A stretch of 64,000 nucleotides of DNA from an uncultured Eubacteriales bacterium. Lineage in GTDB: Bacteria > Bacillota > Clostridia > Oscillospirales > Oscillospiraceae. Where the stretch lies: positions 35,456 to 99,455 of the forward strand of contig ONBX01000007.1 of NCBI GenBank assembly GCA_900316205.1, written 5' to 3'. The position numbers were made by a program, and so were the translations under genes. Each line of letters opens with the position of its first letter. Within the stretch, counting starts at the first letter, position 1. Below the pieces are notes generated by a model. That model was not told where the DNA came from. It searched no databases and was given only the letters and a program-made list of their open reading frames with translations. Positions 34,419 through 43,542 of the stretch are shown here, piece by piece.

Positions 34419-35738
34419 TTACTTTATCCGCCGTTTGATGGCGAAATAGGCCCTCTCCGCAAAAGATTTGACGGGATTGGGTCTCTTACCGCTTGCCTGA
34501 TGGGCAAGCATTATATTCAACTCCGCAGGATTCTCCCGATACCGGGCGCCGGCTTTGGCCTTCTGCATGTCATAATACAGGGCCCGCTCATAGTCCCAGG
34601 GATCGTCCTGCAAAAGTCTCGGATCGCACAGCGCAATGCCGCCGGACTTCTTTTTCATTTTCATCTGCTTCAAGGCAGCATAGTAAAAGCGCCTGGATCT
34701 TCCGGAGAGGTACTGGGCTTTCTCCAGCGCGCTCGCCGGGAACGGATGGAATTCCAAAGAATCACAGGCCGCTTCCCAAGCCGTCTGTCCCCGCTCGGTG
34801 CGGATCAGGACAGAGTTGCTGCCCAAAGGCGAGGAATCCATGCCCGTATAGTTATCCCCGACGGAAAGATCCGCGCAGACATTGAGCTTGTCCGCACAAT
34901 AAAGGCAACGCTCCGGCATGAAGTACTCTTTCATCCCGGCCCGCTCCTTCTTATCCAGATACCGGGTACTGCCGTCCGCGTAAAACAGCTTCATGTTCCC
35001 CGGCCAGCCGCCGCTCTCCTTGTTTTTGAAGTGCAGGGCAGTCAGCTGCTTTCCCTCGCCAAAGCGATCCGCATAATAATCATACACGTTGTAGTTGAAA
35101 ACGCCGTCACAGAACAGACCGATAAAAAGGTAATTCTCCCGATCCAGACGACGGACCCGGATCAGCTCCTGCAGTCCGCGCAACGCGCAGGGAGAAGCGA
35201 TCAGAATGACGCGGCAACCAGGGTTCTCAATGATATAGCGTACCGCCTCTTCATGGGAGACCGGAAGGTAACGGGATTTTGGAAAGCTGCTTTGATCCCA
35301 AGAATCGGAAAGATCCTCCCGCGTGATCTTTCGCGTTTTGAGCTGATCCTCATAGGAATAGGTATCCAGCGTAAACGCGGCGTCATAAAGGCCCTTGCGC
35401 AGCAATTCCGTCACCAGAGTGGTCACAACACCGCCGGAGGCGGAGACATGCCGCAGCACCTCGTCCCGGCTCCAGGCATTGAAGGACGCCAGGATCGTGC
35501 CGAACATCGCATTCAGGGGCTTGTCGCCGGTCGCCGGAGCTGAAGTCAGGCCCGGGCAGACAGACGCGCACAGGCCGCATTTGACGCACTTTTCCGCATC
35601 CACACGGGGAAGAAACATGCCATTCTGCCGTTCATAGCGGATACATGCTTTTGGGCAAACATTCTTGCATACACCGCAGGAGCAGCAGAGACCGTTTTCC
35701 GCAGTGAAAGTGACATTCTTCTTATCCATTTCCGACAA
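34419..35738 (-). CDS. FrhB/FdhB-type (coenzyme F420 hydrogenase beta-subunit-like) iron-sulfur protein
   Basis: The 439-residue protein has two [4Fe-4S] motifs near its start, C18/C19-C21-C24-C28 and C51-C54-C57-C61, then the FrhB/FdhB N- and C-terminal domains with SPCALRG and the GDNYTG segment. Proteins of this kind stand next to polysaccharide pyruvyl transferases in many surface-glycan clusters, as here (WcaK-like gene at 38,115). They probably reduce a flavin or sugar intermediate; the reaction is unknown. The start is probably TTG at 35738, ten bases after AGGAGA; an ATG three codons later is possible. Confidence 0.85.
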   Translation of the reverse strand: MSEMDKKNVTFTAENGLCCSCGVCKNVCPKACIRYERQNGMFLPRVDAEKCVKCGLCASVCPGLTSAPATGDKPLNAMFGTILASFNAWSRDEVLRHVSASGGVVTTLVTELLRKGLYDAAFTLDTYSYEDQLKTRKITREDLSDSWDQSSFPKSRYLPVSHEEAVRYIIENPGCRVILIASPCALRGLQELIRVRRLDRENYLFIGLFCDGVFNYNVYDYYADRFGEGKQLTALHFKNKESGGWPGNMKLFYADGSTRYLDKKERAGMKEYFMPERCLYCADKLNVCADLSVGDNYTGMDSSPLGSNSVLIRTERGQTAWEAACDSLEFHPFPASALEKAQYLSGRSRRFYYAALKQMKMKKKSGGIALCDPRLLQDDPWDYERALYYDMQKAKAGARYRENPAELNIMLAHQASGKRPNPVKSFAERAYFAIKRRIK

Positions 35739-35745
35739 GTCCCGG

Positions 35746-37266
35746 TCATCTCCTCAATTTCAGGATGTGCTGGAACAGTTCAACGCTGGCCTTGAACTCC
35801 CAGCGGCGATAATTGAGCAAAACGAAAACGACATTGGGAAGCACAAGGCAGATCACCATTCTCAGTAAAAACGCAGGGATCCCCTCCCCCAGCAGGCTGC
35901 AGAGGAAAAAGCAGGCGACGCCGCCAACTGCCATGCTGAGCGCGTACACCAGCATTTTGCCGTAGTACTCCCGACTGCTGCGATGGAAGACATATTTGAA
36001 AATCGTGTAGTTCTCCCAGGGGACGGAGATAAAAAGAGAGAAGATCGTAGAAAGAATGATGCCGGAGACGCCGATGACCTGGACCAGGTAAATGTTCAGG
36101 ACAAGATTCGTCACCATGCAGACATAAGGCCGGAACCGGTCCTCCCACCAGATGCCCGCGGCATCCTTGTAGGTGACGGGGATCTTGCGTGACATATAGA
36201 TATAGAAATAGAGGCCGAAGAAAAGGACCATGTAGAAGGGAAACATCAGCTTCTCCCCTACCCAGATCTTCATAAAGGGCTGATACAGCGTGACCAGGCA
36301 CACCGTGCACCAGGTCACCAGCCAGGAGTTGATGAAGGAGAACTTGATAAAGTCGTGATAGTTTTTCTCCACCGACTCCATCGCGATGCTGTTGCCGAGA
36401 CCGGCCAGCATAGCGGAATAGGCAATGCCAAGGAACCCGCTGACGGAGCTCATGATATAGTGGTAGTTGCCGTATATCGCGATCGTGGTAAGGCCCTTGA
36501 AGGCAGACATCACGATATTATCCGCAGCATGCAGGACCACAGTGTTCAGCTTGGTTCCGATCAGTGCGCTTACCTTCTTGGTGATCGACTTCCTGGTTTC
36601 CTCATCGACCTCGCCTTCGGGTTTCAGGTCCGGATAATGCCGGTCCACGTAGATGCAGCGGATGATATTCGTGACGATGGTAAAAACCGGGATCCATATG
36701 ATATAGGCGTAATAATTCCGGAACAGGAAAAGGCAGCTGAGCATCACCACATAAGAGAGCGGCGTGATGACCATGTTGATCTTACTGCCAACATCCCCTC
36801 TTTGGTGTGCCGCTAAAATCGAACTCTTATAAGCAAAGAGCCAGTAGTTCAGACAGGCATTGAGCAGATAGATGAAGTAGAGAACATAAATATTGACGTC
36901 AGAGGGGACGTCTCCCTTGATCAGGCGCCGCAGGAAGGGCATCAGGCAGAGGCCCAGGACAAAGATAACAACTCCGATCATGCGGAAAAAGCGCTTATAC
37001 AGATTGACCAGCGCGCGGATCTGGACCTTGTCGCCGCTTGCAACCGGCTTATACATGCTGAAGACCAGCGCATTGCCCGCTCCCATTTCTGCCAGGCTCA
37101 GGAAACTCAGGATAGAGCTGAACAGACTGCTCAAGCCCAGATATTTCGTCCCCAGCACATAGATGATCGCCGTGCGGGAGGCAAACGGAAGGACAATACC
37201 AACGATTTTGTTTAGTACGCCGAATATGATGTTCCTGACAGTGTTTTTTGTGCGTTCGATTTTCAT
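35746..37266 (-). CDS. Polysaccharide flippase (Wzx-like)
   Basis: A 506-residue membrane protein with about 12-14 hydrophobic helices. The first 60 residues (IIFGVLNKIVGIVLPF and YLGLSSLFSSILSFL) match the MOP/PST flippase pattern. It is expected to turn undecaprenyl-linked repeat units to the outside of the membrane for polymerisation. It overlaps the LicD gene by four bases. Confidence 0.9.
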   Translation of the reverse strand: MKIERTKNTVRNIIFGVLNKIVGIVLPFASRTAIIYVLGTKYLGLSSLFSSILSFLSLAEMGAGNALVFSMYKPVASGDKVQIRALVNLYKRFFRMIGVVIFVLGLCLMPFLRRLIKGDVPSDVNIYVLYFIYLLNACLNYWLFAYKSSILAAHQRGDVGSKINMVITPLSYVVMLSCLFLFRNYYAYIIWIPVFTIVTNIIRCIYVDRHYPDLKPEGEVDEETRKSITKKVSALIGTKLNTVVLHAADNIVMSAFKGLTTIAIYGNYHYIMSSVSGFLGIAYSAMLAGLGNSIAMESVEKNYHDFIKFSFINSWLVTWCTVCLVTLYQPFMKIWVGEKLMFPFYMVLFFGLYFYIYMSRKIPVTYKDAAGIWWEDRFRPYVCMVTNLVLNIYLVQVIGVSGIILSTIFSLFISVPWENYTIFKYVFHRSSREYYGKMLVYALSMAVGGVACFFLCSLLGEGIPAFLLRMVICLVLPNVVFVLLNYRRWEFKASVELFQHILKLRR

Positions 37267-38105
37267 GGGTTGCCCATTTCCTTCAGGTAGTCTCTGTAGT
37301 CCTTTTCACAGTCGTAGATGATTTTTCCAAAAGCAAGTTCATGACCATATCCCCGCTCCTCAAGAGGCGGCGGAGTCATATAATCTCCATACATATTTTT
37401 CAGAACCAGGTCACAGTCGAGCGGGGCTAAAAACGAGATTCCTTCAAAGCAAATCTGTCTACCCTGCCCAAACGCTTTCTTGGGATAATGGCGACGAAGC
37501 TCATTATCTACCATGGCAACATCGCAACCTTCTTTGATGTCAAGGAACACAGCGCGCGTCAGTATATCGCACAAATAAATGCGAAACCTCCAGGGAAGCA
37601 TATACAATAGTCTGAGTTTTCTATTGTTAAGTTGTTCAGGCTGAACAGCAGTTAAGAATTCTTTTGCCAGCAATGTACGGCAAAGGCGAAAAGCCGTTTG
37701 CTGGTGTTTGATACCACGCTCTGTAGCGGCGTCTCCTACAATGGGAAAGATATCAATACTAATACCATAATGAATAGAATAATTCTTCCATGCCACCGGC
37801 ATCGACGTCGTACCATTGGCGCGCAGTTTCGCCCAGAGTTCGTTATAACCCCGGTCTGTCCGATAGGTCTGCAGAAAAAGCCAGTCCGGTAGCTGTTTGG
37901 GAGCTATCCGGAGGAATTTGCGATAATCAGAAATCGGCATCGAAACGTCTATATCATTATCCCAGGGAATGAAGCCTCCGTGACGAACTGCGCCGAGCAG
38001 GGTCCCCCAAGAAAGAAAATACTGAAGATCGTTTTCATCACAGATCCTTGCGAATTCTTTCAGGATCTTCAGTCCGTAAAGCTGAACCTCTCGAAGTGTA
38101 GCCAT
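37263..38105 (-). CDS. LicD-family phosphotransferase
   Basis: The 280-residue protein has the LicD core SWGTLLGAVRHGGFIPWDND then IDVSM (residues about 32-56), a nucleotidyltransferase-like site with paired Asp residues. LicD moves phosphocholine, or in other members another phospho-alcohol, from a CDP precursor onto a sugar. No choline uptake or CTP:phosphocholine gene is seen, so the donor is open. AT-rich compared with its neighbours. Confidence 0.9.
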   Translation of the reverse strand: MATLREVQLYGLKILKEFARICDENDLQYFLSWGTLLGAVRHGGFIPWDNDIDVSMPISDYRKFLRIAPKQLPDWLFLQTYRTDRGYNELWAKLRANGTTSMPVAWKNYSIHYGISIDIFPIVGDAATERGIKHQQTAFRLCRTLLAKEFLTAVQPEQLNNRKLRLLYMLPWRFRIYLCDILTRAVFLDIKEGCDVAMVDNELRRHYPKKAFGQGRQICFEGISFLAPLDCDLVLKNMYGDYMTPPPLEERGYGHELAFGKIIYDCEKDYRDYLKEMGNP

Positions 38106-38114
38106 GATGTGCTC

Positions 38115-39308
38115 CTATTTTTCCTTGTCCAATTCAAGGACATCAAATACATTATTCTCCTGGATTGCCTGCAAGTGCTGCCGGATCCGCTCGGCCTTTT
38201 CCCGCCAGGTCACGGAAAGTCTCGCGATTGCAGAATCCAGTTCTTCCTCATGCAGTTCCTTGCCCACATCAAAAGCAAAGCGCTCCTGCTCAAAGGTTTT
38301 GAGCAGGTTCTGATACTTTACCGCCCAGCCGATCGCGATGCAGGGAACCGCGTTCTTATAGGCGTGCACAAGCGCGTGGAAGCGAGACGCGATCAGGAAC
38401 GGGAAGCGTTTCACCAACTCATTGAATTCCAGACAGTTAAAATCCTGCTCCAGAAGGATCACGCGATCATCCGATTTGAAAGAGGCCTTCAGCTTTTTGC
38501 ACAAAGGGATATCCACGCTGGCATGGCTGAGAATGCATACCCTGTGCCCCTGTCGAAGGACTGCACCGATCGCTGCGGTGTACAGACGCAGCGCTTCTTC
38601 CATCCCGATGGCTTCCACAATGCGCTGATTCGGGACAAGGCCCGCACAGTTGTCCGGGATATCCGGAACGGAAAGAGCTTTCGTCCCGCGAAACACATTC
38701 TTCAGTTCGATCCCCCGGTTGTTCAGCACCAGATCCGGAAGCAGGCATACATTTTTCAAGCCATAAGTCTCCCGCAGCGCATCCAGGCCTTCCTGCTCAC
38801 GCGCGCAAATCAGCTTTACCGACGCAAGCAATTCGGGAAGCTTTTCCGCTGCAGCCTTCTTTTCACCGCTGAAATCAAAAGGCCCAAAGGACTGGGGCAT
38901 CAGATAAACCGGGATGTGAAACGCCTTGGCAAACTCCAGGTGTTCCACATAGGTCCTGAGCTGGTTCGGGCCAAAATTGGAGCCCAGGCCATAACCGCTT
39001 ACATTCACCATAAGATCGCAGTTGCGATACAGTTCTTCGCACGTGCGGAACGCCGCTCCCCCCTTCAGTTTGCATGCAAGTTTCAGAAGCGGGTCGCTCT
39101 GCGCCTTGGCAAACTTGATTGGATACCATCCCGTAAAGCGGAATGCGTATTGCTCCAACTCTTCCTTCGGACGTCTCCGGTCCATTTCGGAAAGAACATA
39201 GATCTCGTGGTCGGGAAAGCGTTTTTTCAGCTCATCGACCGCCACAAACACCATGGCCTGAGCGCCCTTGTTGAAAAGCTCCCCGCCGGTAATGATGATA
39301 TTTCTCAC
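38115..39308 (-). CDS. Polysaccharide pyruvyl transferase family protein
   Basis: The 397-residue protein begins NIIITGGELFNKGAQAM and has the FGPFDF and ILSHASVD segments of the WcaK/CsaB family. It adds pyruvate ketals, or carries out a related enolpyruvyl transfer, to surface sugars. The FrhB-type protein encoded about 2.4 kb away is its usual neighbour. It overlaps the next upstream glycosyltransferase gene by four bases. Confidence 0.88.
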   Translation of the reverse strand: MRNIIITGGELFNKGAQAMVFVAVDELKKRFPDHEIYVLSEMDRRRPKEELEQYAFRFTGWYPIKFAKAQSDPLLKLACKLKGGAAFRTCEELYRNCDLMVNVSGYGLGSNFGPNQLRTYVEHLEFAKAFHIPVYLMPQSFGPFDFSGEKKAAAEKLPELLASVKLICAREQEGLDALRETYGLKNVCLLPDLVLNNRGIELKNVFRGTKALSVPDIPDNCAGLVPNQRIVEAIGMEEALRLYTAAIGAVLRQGHRVCILSHASVDIPLCKKLKASFKSDDRVILLEQDFNCLEFNELVKRFPFLIASRFHALVHAYKNAVPCIAIGWAVKYQNLLKTFEQERFAFDVGKELHEEELDSAIARLSVTWREKAERIRQHLQAIQENNVFDVLELDKEK

Positions 39309-40231
39309 TTTTTACGCAATCCTTTCACAAAATGGGACAGTTTGTGAACCATAGCCGAAAAGTATACAAAGGGCAGCGGCGCGCCGATGTATTCCGCGCA
39401 CTGTTTTTTCGTAAGCCGGTAGGGCTCATCACAAAATGTGTGGTCACAGTAAAAGGTGTACCACATCTTCATTTTCTCTTTCAGTGGGTAATGCAGGAAC
39501 TCAGCCTTCTCCCGCAGGCAAAGGCCGGCTCCCTGCGGATTCTTGATAAAGCGCATATTGCCCTGCCGGGTAAGGCCGTCTTCCAGATAATTGCAGACCC
39601 AGATGATCTCATCAAAGATCCGCACCTGGTATCCGTCGTTTGCCATCCGGTTCCAGGGGATGCAGGGGGTCATAAAGTTTTCTCCGGGGAATTCCGGATA
39701 CTTGTATTTCCGGTGAAGCTCCGTGTACCACACGCCGGCATGCTCGCCGTCCACCACGTCCTTCGTATATTCCGGATAACGGACAAATACGTTGCAATCC
39801 TTATAAGGCGCGCCGAGCGGACGGTTCGGAGAGTAGTCCTCGCTGGTCCCGCGATTGCCAACCACGCCCATAAACATGGGTTTATCGTGAATGGTGCTTT
39901 CCCAGTAGACGACCCGCTCCAGCGCATTGTCCGTCAGATAATCGTCGGAATCCATGATAAAAAACAGTTCTCCCCGGGCCAGATCCAGCCCTCGGTTGAT
40001 GGCGCGGCATTTGCCGCCGTTGGGCTGTTTTTCAAAACGGATGGGAAAATCATTCTCCTCCGCCATCCAAGCACGGACCAGTTCCTCCGTATTTTCGGTG
40101 GAGCCGTCGTCGATGATCAGCCATTCGAAGTCCCGAAAAGTCTGACGCTGCACAGAGCGATAAAGCCTTTCCAGAATGTAGGCGCGGTTGTAGGTGGGGG
40201 TAAACAGTGTAATTTTATATTGATAATCCAT
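39305..40231 (-). CDS. GT2-family glycosyltransferase
   Basis: 308 residues with TLFTPTYNRAYILERLY, IIDDGSTE and IMDSDDYL, the GT-A motifs. The following KDVVDGEHAGVWY and CIPWNRM segments are found in a group of glycosyltransferases of polysaccharide clusters. The ATG at 40231 is chosen for GAGG upstream. Acceptor and donor unknown. Confidence 0.9.
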   Translation of the reverse strand: MDYQYKITLFTPTYNRAYILERLYRSVQRQTFRDFEWLIIDDGSTENTEELVRAWMAEENDFPIRFEKQPNGGKCRAINRGLDLARGELFFIMDSDDYLTDNALERVVYWESTIHDKPMFMGVVGNRGTSEDYSPNRPLGAPYKDCNVFVRYPEYTKDVVDGEHAGVWYTELHRKYKYPEFPGENFMTPCIPWNRMANDGYQVRIFDEIIWVCNYLEDGLTRQGNMRFIKNPQGAGLCLREKAEFLHYPLKEKMKMWYTFYCDHTFCDEPYRLTKKQCAEYIGAPLPFVYFSAMVHKLSHFVKGLRKK

Positions 40232-40241
40232 TATATTATCC

Positions 40242-41222
40242 TCAAAACCCAATTCCCAACATGTTTCTGATCCTGCATGTCAGGGGAAGAGAGCAAAAGG
40301 CAAGGGTCAGCCAAATGAGATGAGAGGTCTTCATTTTTCTTCGCGCCTGGGAGGAAAACGTGTTATCTCTCACTGCAGCCTGAAGAAACGAAATAACCTT
40401 CTCTGTCTCTTCCGTCGAGAGATGCTTCAAAGCCATCTGTCCATGATAGATACACGCGAAAGCAAGTTTGATTTTCGCCAAATCGGCCAGCTCTGGGAAC
40501 ATCGCACGCATATCATTTGATAATTGTACCAGACCTTCAATCGCATCCAGACGTTTGAGAGAGTAGCCCTCCCCCATGATGCTTCCCGGGCGCTGGAAAT
40601 AGAAGTATCCAATATAATCGATCACACTGACGCTGCGCGCTCTTCCGACAGCCTGATAGCTCCAGAAAACATCCTCATGGAACTTTCCGACCGGGAAAGG
40701 GAGATCCTCGGCAATAAAACGCCGGTAGAGCTTATACCACACCGGTTGCTTCAGGAGTGATTCCTCCAGCAATGCTTTTTCCGCATCCTGGCCCTCTAAA
40801 ACCCGGTTTTTCTTCACCGTCAGCAGCCGGGAGGGTGTGCCATCCGCCCAAACCATTTCAACGGTGCAGGCAGCGATATCGCTGTCATCCCGCTCCATAG
40901 CCGCAGCAAGCCGTTCCAGCATCTCCGGGGCGATCCAATCGTCGCTGTCAATAAAGGCGATGTACTCCCCCTTTGCGATCGCCATACCGGCATTGCGCGC
41001 GTCACTGAGCCCGCCGTTTTCCTTGTGGATCACACGGATACGAGGGTCTTTCTCCGCCCAGGAATCACACATGGCCGGGCAAGCATCGGGAGAGCCGTCA
41101 TCCACCAGGATGATTTCCATGTTTCGATAGCTCTGATCCACGATCGACTGCACACAGCGATCCAGATACGGTTCGACCTTATAAACCGGGACGATCACAC
41201 TGATCAAAGCCTCGGTGCTCAT
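40242..41222 (-). CDS. GT2-family glycosyltransferase
   Basis: 326 residues. VIVPVYKVEPYLDRCVQ, LVDDGSPDACP and IAFIDSDDW are the GT-A motifs; the middle part has FHEDVFWSYQAVGRA, common in the EpsJ-like group. The end is hydrophobic (IWLTLAFCSLPLTCRI) and may sit in the membrane. It overlaps the GT4 gene upstream by four bases. Confidence 0.9.
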   Translation of the reverse strand: MSTEALISVIVPVYKVEPYLDRCVQSIVDQSYRNMEIILVDDGSPDACPAMCDSWAEKDPRIRVIHKENGGLSDARNAGMAIAKGEYIAFIDSDDWIAPEMLERLAAAMERDDSDIAACTVEMVWADGTPSRLLTVKKNRVLEGQDAEKALLEESLLKQPVWYKLYRRFIAEDLPFPVGKFHEDVFWSYQAVGRARSVSVIDYIGYFYFQRPGSIMGEGYSLKRLDAIEGLVQLSNDMRAMFPELADLAKIKLAFACIYHGQMALKHLSTEETEKVISFLQAAVRDNTFSSQARRKMKTSHLIWLTLAFCSLPLTCRIRNMLGIGF

Positions 41223-42433
41223 TTCATTCCCTCTTCCAGAATTCTGTTGACGATTTTCACCGGATCAAAATCTGTCAAAGGACGGTTAACGACCTCGCCA
41301 AGCTCGCCTCTTTGGATCCGCTCGATGGCCGCCGCAATATCTTCCACATTGTTCTCACAAAATACGAACCTGTGATAAGGCTCAAAAAACGCCCTCAAGA
41401 TCATCTTTTCTTCCTCCGTTCCGTCAAGGATAAACAGAACGGTTTTGTCCGTAGCGGCATATTGATAAATCTTTCCGGGGATTTGCCCGCCCTTGCGGTT
41501 ACAGAGGAAAACCAGGACAGTTGTCTGTGCTTCAAAACCACGCAAGGCTTCCAGCTGTACGCGGGGGTGCACCTGCACGAGATCATTCGATTCCAGGTGA
41601 ACATTGGAATCGCCGCATATCGTAACAGGTACGCCGCTTGCATTAGCCGCCTCATAAAACGGCCGGAGATCCCGGGCGGGGAGTTCATAGTTACCGAAGT
41701 AGCCGAAGTGGATTCCGTTTATCTTTCCTTGCGCCGAACCGGGAGCATAATAGGCAGGAAGAGGCTCCCAGAACATCTTCTCTTTATTCTCGGGATAAAG
41801 CTTTTTTTGGTTATCCAGCGTGATCGGGCTGACATAACAAATTCTTTGGCCAAACCCAAGCAGCCGTTTCTCCTCCTGAAAAATCGCGTCTTTCCCGTTA
41901 AACCCGTACGCATCGCTATACCAGGGATCCTCCCAGATCTGGATCCAGCGGGCTGCCTTTACCCGTCCGGACTCCAGCAAATTGTGGGCTAACAAATGAC
42001 TGGTAACAGGGGTAGAAATGGAGAGTAGAAGATCGTAGTCCACATTGCTGTGAAAATGCCCGGCTCTGCGAACAAAGGGAGCATAAATACCATGAACGCC
42101 GTAGAGCGAGAGGATCCATTTTTTGAACCGATACAGGAACGACTTCCTCTTATTTGCCTTTCCCTCAGCGGGAGTGGCTTTCGCAGTTTCCGCAGGTCGC
42201 ATCTTCCTGCGCTTCAAAGACAGTCTCTCATAGAGGCTCATTCCATAGTACGAATAACACCGTACAGACTCAGGAATGCACATATTGGGATCCTTCTGAT
42301 ACACCTTTCCATCGGCGCTGAGTAGCGTAAGCTCATGCCCTGCGTCAACGAGGCCGCGAATATAGGCCAGATGGCACAGATTTGCCGAGGAATTCACCTG
42401 GATGCAGTCCCCGTTAACAACAAGTATTTTCAT
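41219..42433 (-). CDS. GT4-like glycosyltransferase
   Basis: 404 residues with a GT-B layout: ILVVNGDCIQVNSSANLC at the start, HFGYFGNYE at the start of the second domain, PVTICGDSN and GGQIPGKIYQYAATDK near the donor site. This PGKxxEY-like motif replaces the usual EGF/EA pair, as in a branch of GT4 from surface clusters. It overlaps the acyltransferase gene by four bases. Confidence 0.8.
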   Translation of the reverse strand: MKILVVNGDCIQVNSSANLCHLAYIRGLVDAGHELTLLSADGKVYQKDPNMCIPESVRCYSYYGMSLYERLSLKRRKMRPAETAKATPAEGKANKRKSFLYRFKKWILSLYGVHGIYAPFVRRAGHFHSNVDYDLLLSISTPVTSHLLAHNLLESGRVKAARWIQIWEDPWYSDAYGFNGKDAIFQEEKRLLGFGQRICYVSPITLDNQKKLYPENKEKMFWEPLPAYYAPGSAQGKINGIHFGYFGNYELPARDLRPFYEAANASGVPVTICGDSNVHLESNDLVQVHPRVQLEALRGFEAQTTVLVFLCNRKGGQIPGKIYQYAATDKTVLFILDGTEEEKMILRAFFEPYHRFVFCENNVEDIAAAIERIQRGELGEVVNRPLTDFDPVKIVNRILEEGMK

Positions 42434-43542
42434 AAGATTCGATTCAAAAACCTTCCGAACAAAGTTTCTGCCTTTTCGCAGAGATTTGTAATGAATGGAG
42501 CTCTTTCAATCCGCCCTACAGTCGCTTTCCGAAGTTTATCAAGTAGGATGCAGACGAGAAAAATGGCAATTGTACATCCAAGGAGCATAAGTCCAAAAAT
42601 AGGAGAATCCATTTTCGACGGGAGATCCAGTTCCTTCCAAATCCACGGTGAGAGATTCGCATGCGCATGGATCAGATAAACACCAAGAGTTGCTGGAGCA
42701 AGCCATGTAATAAGTCTGCTAATGATGTTCTTCTGTATCCGCAGGTTCAGGAAAGCAGTAAATGTGAAGATCGTAGAAAGAAATACCGGAAGAGAATTGT
42801 AGTGATACCAAGTTCCAACAACACTCCGAACCAGCTGGATTCTCTGCCCGAGAATGCAGAACAGGAACGTCACAACCGCGGTAATTCCGAGCCACATCAG
42901 AAGTTTTCCTGTTGTTTTTCCCTTTGGAGTATAATAGAGGGAAAACCATGCGGCCGTGAGATAGAGCACGACAAACCAAGCCAAGCCCCAACCACCACCG
43001 GAGTTCATACCTGCAAAACTGGGATGAATAGAACTCCAGGCAGAAAACAAAAGCCCTAGTGTAAGGATCAGAAGGCCGTGCGTTTTTTTATCCATCGCCC
43101 GAATCGCGATATTCAGGAAGGGGGAAAGCAGATACAAACCTATATAAATGGTGATGAACCAGTAGCGCCCCGTAAGGATTGGGAAGAAGCAGCTCAGCAA
43201 AGCCACTGCCGAAAATGGGATTTGCCCGACCATCATGAAGATCAATTTGATGACAAAGGAATAAAAGGCAACTTCCATCCAGATCTCGACGATCTTTTTC
43301 AGGCGAAAACGAGAGCGCACAAGAAAATAACCGCTCAGCATGACATAGCAGTTAACCGAGATCTGGGTCAGCATATATAGAAACCGAACCAGAACTAATT
43401 GGCCGATCCCTGCTTTCGAAGATGCCTCCAGCACCCCGGTGTGGTCAATGCTGTGCATAAGGATGATCAGCAGCATTGAGAGGATCCGGAGCAGGTCAAG
43501 GCTTACATTCCGAATTGGTTTATTACTATTTTTTTCCTCCAC
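42430..43542 (-). CDS. Acyltransferase family 3 membrane protein
   Basis: 370 residues with about ten membrane helices. SLDLLRILSMLLIILMH near the start is the signature of the acyltransferase-3/OafA-WecH family, which acetylates polysaccharide sugars using acetyl-CoA. The start is GTG at 43542, fixed by AGGAGG seven bases upstream and overlapping the end of the FkbH-like gene by 17 bases. The gene is more AT-rich than its neighbours. Confidence 0.88.
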   Translation of the reverse strand: MEEKNSNKPIRNVSLDLLRILSMLLIILMHSIDHTGVLEASSKAGIGQLVLVRFLYMLTQISVNCYVMLSGYFLVRSRFRLKKIVEIWMEVAFYSFVIKLIFMMVGQIPFSAVALLSCFFPILTGRYWFITIYIGLYLLSPFLNIAIRAMDKKTHGLLILTLGLLFSAWSSIHPSFAGMNSGGGWGLAWFVVLYLTAAWFSLYYTPKGKTTGKLLMWLGITAVVTFLFCILGQRIQLVRSVVGTWYHYNSLPVFLSTIFTFTAFLNLRIQKNIISRLITWLAPATLGVYLIHAHANLSPWIWKELDLPSKMDSPIFGLMLLGCTIAIFLVCILLDKLRKATVGRIERAPFITNLCEKAETLFGRFLNRIL

